Below the pieces are notes generated by a model that was given only the letters and a program-made list of their open reading frames with translations, had not been told where the DNA came from and did not search any database. This document shows, piece by piece, positions 59,601-64,000 of a stretch of DNA of 64,000 nt. The DNA is from Medicago truncatula. Taxonomy: Eukaryota; Streptophyta; Magnoliopsida; Fabales; Fabaceae. The stretch covers positions 41,226,755 to 41,290,754 of the forward strand of contig NC_053048.1 in assembly GCF_003473485.1 (NCBI RefSeq). The letters run 5' to 3'. Both the position numbers and the translations under genes were made by a program. Each line of letters starts with the position of its first letter. Position 1 is the first letter of the stretch.

Positions 59601-62600
59601 ATAAGTAACCATAGATCACCAACAGAAGCATGTACACCTCACGTACCTTGACAAAACCACTAGATGATGACCATTGTTCTGATGTCCATGTGTTTGTCTC
59701 CCAAAGATAAAATGTTCCGTCACTGTAAGAGAGCGTGATAATAAGGTCATTTTTATGAATGATAAACAGTTCAGGTTCAATAAACACTTAATATTTCCAT
59801 AAGCCAAATTTAGCATGCTGCGTTACAATTTTGAAGCAAAGAAATAATCTCCAGTGGGTGACCACTTTAGCATTGATATGCCTCCTAATCCTCGTCGAAT
59901 GGGTGTCCCCACACCTATTGATAACATGTAAAAAAAAATCAGAAAGCAGAGACAAACATCAGTACTAGAGATTTTTTATTTTTCTATTGAAATGAGATGA
60001 CAGTCGAAATATAGACAGAGTCCTCAGCTTCTCATTTAGACTCTCGAAATTAAAGCTTCAGAATAACACGTCTATCAACCTAGCATAACTAGGGCAACAG
60101 AAGTGAGATCACTTGTTTTCTTTTTATTACAAAAAAGTTTAAACGAAAGGAAGGTTGCCCCTATAGGAGATAAGGCATGCCATATGTCTCCACAAAGGCT
60201 TACATTGATACTTAAATTTACATATGACCTATCAATTAACGATTACTAGAAATAATCAAATTGAAGACCATTGAGCGGATGCAATGCAATCTTACCAATT
60301 AAGCCAGCCTTCATTGGTAATATCAATTTGTCAATTTATTAAATTACAAGATCAAATCTATAAGTTTTTATGCATAACACTCAAGTTTTCAAAATAATAT
60401 ATTTCAATCCAGTCGTAAACTTTTCAAAAGCACTAATACGGAACGTATAAAGACTAGTAATCCAGTTCTTATAACTAACCAACCACAATAAGTTTGAATA
60501 TAAACAATGTCCTCACTTTCTCTTGACAGTGTAAATTCACTCTGACTATTATGCAAAACACCTAAGAAACATTAAACATTTTTGCTTTACTACTTAACTG
60601 GAATCTCTAAAAACATTAAAATAAACCGTTTGGGTCCAAAGGAAAGTGACTGGTACATATGAGGTCACTAGTAGCAATTTAATCAAAAATCAGTAATGAA
60701 AGATTTATTTCTCCAAAATCGTAGCAAAAGTTGGATTTGTCTATGATCCGTCGGATCATATCTTCAATACTCTGTTGTCAAAGCGGAAAAGCGGCGCGGC
60801 AACCCCAAAAATTGACGCGGCGCGGTATGCGGGCGCGATTTCATAACGCGGACACTAATATATTTAATATTAAAATACCATACTATACAAAAAAAATATA
60901 CTAAAATACCTTAAATTATTACTCAAAATTTATGAAGTATTCATAATTTGAAATAAAATAATATTAAAATTAAGAAAAATAATTAATAACCAATAGTATT
61001 AACTATTAAAATAATTTGTCAGAAAAATAACTATCAAAATATATATGAAGTAATATATTAAATATACGATTTTTTTTTTGAAAGAATATCAAACATAAGA
61101 ATCATTAAGGCTTCCTTAAAAAAATTATTAAGGCTAAAGACAATCAAATCATTTGAACATTTGAAAAAGAGAGTATAGTTAGGAAATTACCGTTAAAAAT
61201 AAAATTCTTGGTAAAGATAAGCATTAAAAACATTGTAACCAAAAAAAGCATTAAAAACATTAAAATAATATTAAGAATAGCAAGCAATTAGCTGGCACAT
61301 TCATTGTATGACTTTTCAGCAAGCAATATGGGTCAACGAAATCATAAATAAGCATTTATTTTAATTTTTATAACCAATAATGAGCTTTTATTATTCCCGG
61401 TAAGAAAGGCACGAACCGGGTCGCATGGGTAAAAACGGGTCACATGGCTGAAATGGGTTGAAAACACAGTCGTTTTGCTCTCTTTTCCTTGTTTTGTGCT
61501 TCGACCCGAAAAAGCGGCGCTTTGACCCGCTATCGGTCCGCCCCACTCCACCGGATAGCGGCCGCTATTGACCCGCTTTTCCCTGACGCGCGACTCGGTA
61601 GCACTCTGACACGGTGGGCTGTTTTTTGCCGCGAGCTGCCGCTATTAACAACAGAGCTTCAACATACTAATGAACTGTTTAAATCATCAGTTTAGGTTGC
61701 AAACATATACAGCTAAGGGTACAATCAGTACCTTTTTAACTTTAGCATGAACAATTCAGGTCAGAATGAGTTTTAAGCTTACTCAACATATTAGTGTCAT
61801 TAGTAGACAGAAAATGGTTATTAAGAGTAAAATTCAATTCAACTACTTAACAAAGCAAGGACTATGCCGTACCTTGAGCAACATCCCACACAGTGAATGA
61901 AGACCTTTCATATGAAGCAGAAGCTAGGTATGTGAAAAAAGGTTAAGAAAAAATGGTAAAGTACAAATAATTTGTAATAAAAAAACTGTGCATCAAACTC
62001 ACAAGTTTGACCCGTACTTAATTGTAATACTTTCTGTATGCATACTGAGGAGAAAAATGCACTGTCATACACAAACATCTCTTGCAAAAAGAAAGAATAT
62101 GCAGGTGGTATCCACATATGGGAAGCAAGTGGCAAAACAAAAAATAATTTGACATTTATAAGGATATCTTCCATCCGGACTCCATGTAAGGGCGCTAACA
62201 TGTTCATCATTTTGACTACGAAGAAAATCGACTAGGAGATACCGAATTCCAGAGCCTCTAGATAAACTTCCTACAAAGGAAATAGTGCCAGATCTAGCAG
62301 ATGCGGCATTTCCAGGATATGAAGCAGACCACAAGCAAATTCCACTCCTGCATCAGTAAACCCAAGTCCAGTTAACAAAAAATCCAATGACCCAACAATT
62401 GACATTGTACAACCGAGCACAAAGACAGAAACTCACTTGCTACCAACAGCAAGCATCCTCCCACCATTAGGCCTCCACTCTAACACATTAACATCTCTCT
62501 GAGACTCGTTGGTTAAAATAATCGAATCCTTCCCATCTATTTAAAGTGTGAAACTATAAGTGCTAAAATCAAAGCAAACACTATCCATAACTAACAATAA

Positions 62601-63664
62601 CAATAACAAAAGAGCATTGTTATTTGGCACGGAAAAAATCCGCACCGAACATGCACAAAGAGATTAAAAAAACAATCAGACTGATAAACATACATGGTGA
62701 GGATGGTTTTGAAACATTTACAGCAATTGGCATAAACCACACATGCTTTTGTTGGATCCAATGCTGTAAATCGCCAATGATAGAAAATAGTAGTTTGTTC
62801 AGTTTCTGCTATGCTATAGTGCCGCTAGTTGACAACACTTTGCACTAAATAGCATGTCGAAGAACAATAACGACGTGTTCAAATTGTGCTACACTCTAAC
62901 AGTAAAGCACCACTATAACTGCTCTTTAAAAATCCTCGTTGGTTTTATGCAAAAGCAATTCAGAAAAATTTTGCATTTTCCAAAACTAATCACAAATATA
63001 TGTAACTATCACTAATCACCATCATAACAAATTAAGTACCTGAATCTTCATAGTCGTGAACTAAAACCTGTTCGGGCCCAGATATAAAAGCAATAATATG
63101 CTTATTAAGGTGCCAACTAACTCCCTGAAGATTAACCTCAGGCAACAAACGAACCTACACACAATCACAAACAACAAAATTACATTCAATCAAGTCATTC
63201 TCTCAAATAATTATCAGTGTTGACGTGTCAGTTTCAAAGCAAGCAACATAAGGATTACAATAAAAGCACAATGCAAGCAATAAGATCACAATTAATTAAT
63301 CATACATCATTAGGGTAAAGGAGGCGTCTGAGAAAATCCCTTACAACGCCTTGAAAGATTGCAACAGGTTCTTTTCTCGGAAGGCGTTCAGAGGCGGTAG
63401 CGGTTGTTGTTTCAGTTGTTTTCTGTTCGGAAATGTCGTCGGTCTCGAGAGGCGGTGGTGGTGGCTGAAATGGAACGGGGCTGAACACCAATCCCTAATT
63501 AACGAATAAAAGTAATTAATTAATCAATAAATAATAAGATAGGATTGAATTGAATTGAAATGAAGCGATCGATTACGAGAAGCTTTCCGTAGGTTTGGTT
63601 GGCTCGATCGTCGGAGAGAGCGTCGACGGTGACTGCAAAGAAACTCAGAATTAGAGAAGCGAAT

Positions 63665-63714
<50 letters not shown>

Positions 63715-63784
63715 TTTTAAACTTACTTAACTCGCGATTGAGTTCGCAGAGAGTGAGTGAACCAGGAGGAGGGAAAGAAGCCAT
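56635..63784 (-). CDS. Nucleoporin ALADIN (WD40 repeat protein)
   Basis: ALADIN is a WD40 beta-propeller of the nuclear pore. Fourteen exons join in frame to 453 aa: 63784-63727, 63632-63577, 63494-63306, 63154-63040, 62536-62437, 62347-62168, 61931-61873, 59914-59827, 59722-59647, 59326-59227, 58419-58368, 57349-57212, 57053-56966 and 56697-56635. Landmarks are MASFPPPGSLTLCELNREL, PEVNLQGVSW, LEWRPNGGRMLAVGSK, WSASYPGNAASARSG, SLSRGSGIRYLLVDFLR, LTWSPDGRYLASASYE, FDGTFYLWETNTWTSEQWSS and the end CCTYPLLFRSHMLP. The length fits plant ALADIN (about 450 aa; At3g56900-like). Intron 6 is AT-AC (U12 type); all others I placed are GT-AG. Intron 7 (about 2 kb) holds a GC-rich TIR element and intron 1 an AG repeat. 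It is probably single copy. Confidence 0.93.
60770..61655. mobile_element. TIR element in ALADIN intron 7
   Basis: The left end TCTGTTGTCAAAGCGG followed by AAAAGCGGCGCGGCAA is mirrored by the right end TTGCCGCGAGCTGCCGCT and TTAACAACAGA. The flanks CTTCAATAC and CTTCAACAT share seven of nine bases. The GC-rich ends contrast with an AT-rich interior. No gene is inside. Confidence 0.6.
61932..62167 (-). other. U12-type AT-AC intron (ALADIN intron 6)
   Basis: The intron starts ATATCCTTAT at 62167, an exact match to the U12 donor consensus. It ends CAC before ATACCTAGC at 61931. TTTTCTTAAC (61951-61942) fits the U12 branch site and lies 10 nt before the acceptor. Only this AT-AC junction restores the conserved SPDGRYLASASYE reading; no GT donor in the neighbourhood does. 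Confidence 0.9.
63666..63708. repeat. (AG)n microsatellite in ALADIN intron 1
   Basis: About 21 AG units run uninterrupted; on the transcribed strand this is a CT run just downstream of the exon 1 donor. Confidence 0.95.
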
Positions 63785-64000
63785 GTTTGTTTGTCTGAGT
63801 TTTTACAATTCAGATTTCAGAGTAGGGTTTTAGTTTTAGTTTAGCTTTGAAACAAAATTGATGATTCATCACTAATCAGACACGGACAATAATAATATTT
63901 TTCCCGCTTCTTTCTTCTCATTTATTAGTACTATTTCTTTTTTTGAGTCCGGTTAACAAATGCTCTATTGTCTAAGAAACCCATAAAAAAAATATGTCTT

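Overview
This is plant nuclear DNA: AT-rich, intron-dense, with GT-AG splicing and many Ty1/copia, LINE, Mutator-like (MULE), Stowaway-like and SINE relics. Gene content and repeat families suggest a legume, most likely a Medicago-like papilionoid. That is inference; no marker in the window proves the species.

Left half (1 to about 33 kb): an array of GH51 alpha-L-arabinofuranosidase genes embedded in transposon debris. Copy 1 is cut by the left edge (1-2504). Copies 2 (6924-12312) and 3 (23650-28239) are complete 17-exon genes whose exons I joined in frame (648 and 651 aa). A broken fourth fragment (13462-14290) is fused to a copia fragment on its left and an FCP1/NIF-type phosphatase pseudogene on its right. 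Each complete 3' end is followed at nearly the same place by a copia LTR, a TGGTATCA-type primer site and, in two cases, gag. The copia insertion therefore predates the tandem duplications. Between copies 2 and 3 lie a MULE-type MITE with perfect 9-bp target duplications, a 66-67-bp tandem repeat, a TIR element, a 5'-truncated LINE, and a 2.0-kb MULE with long TIRs carrying a two-exon PB1-like (MuDR N-terminal) gene but no visible transposase.

Right half (33 to 64 kb): ordinary single-copy genes. They are the 20S proteasome beta-3 subunit PBC1 (+), a multi-pass membrane RING-H2 E3 ligase (+), plastid ribosomal protein PSRP5/cL37 (-), an intronless PORR organelle RNA-binding protein (+), and the nucleoporin ALADIN (-, 14 exons). 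ALADIN contains a clear U12-type AT-AC intron. PSRP5 and ALADIN are, as I recall, also neighbours in Arabidopsis, so this part looks like conserved microsynteny. About 10 kb downstream of the RING gene lies a rearranged partial copy of its intron 1-exon 2-intron 2, pieces in permuted order, with a solo LTR at one junction.

The genes do not form one pathway. The arabinofuranosidases act on cell-wall arabinan and arabinoxylan, while the right-hand genes are housekeeping. I found no evidence for a wholly new biological system. The most notable items are the AT-AC intron, the MULE-borne spliced gene, the array with its shared copia relic, and the permuted RING duplication.
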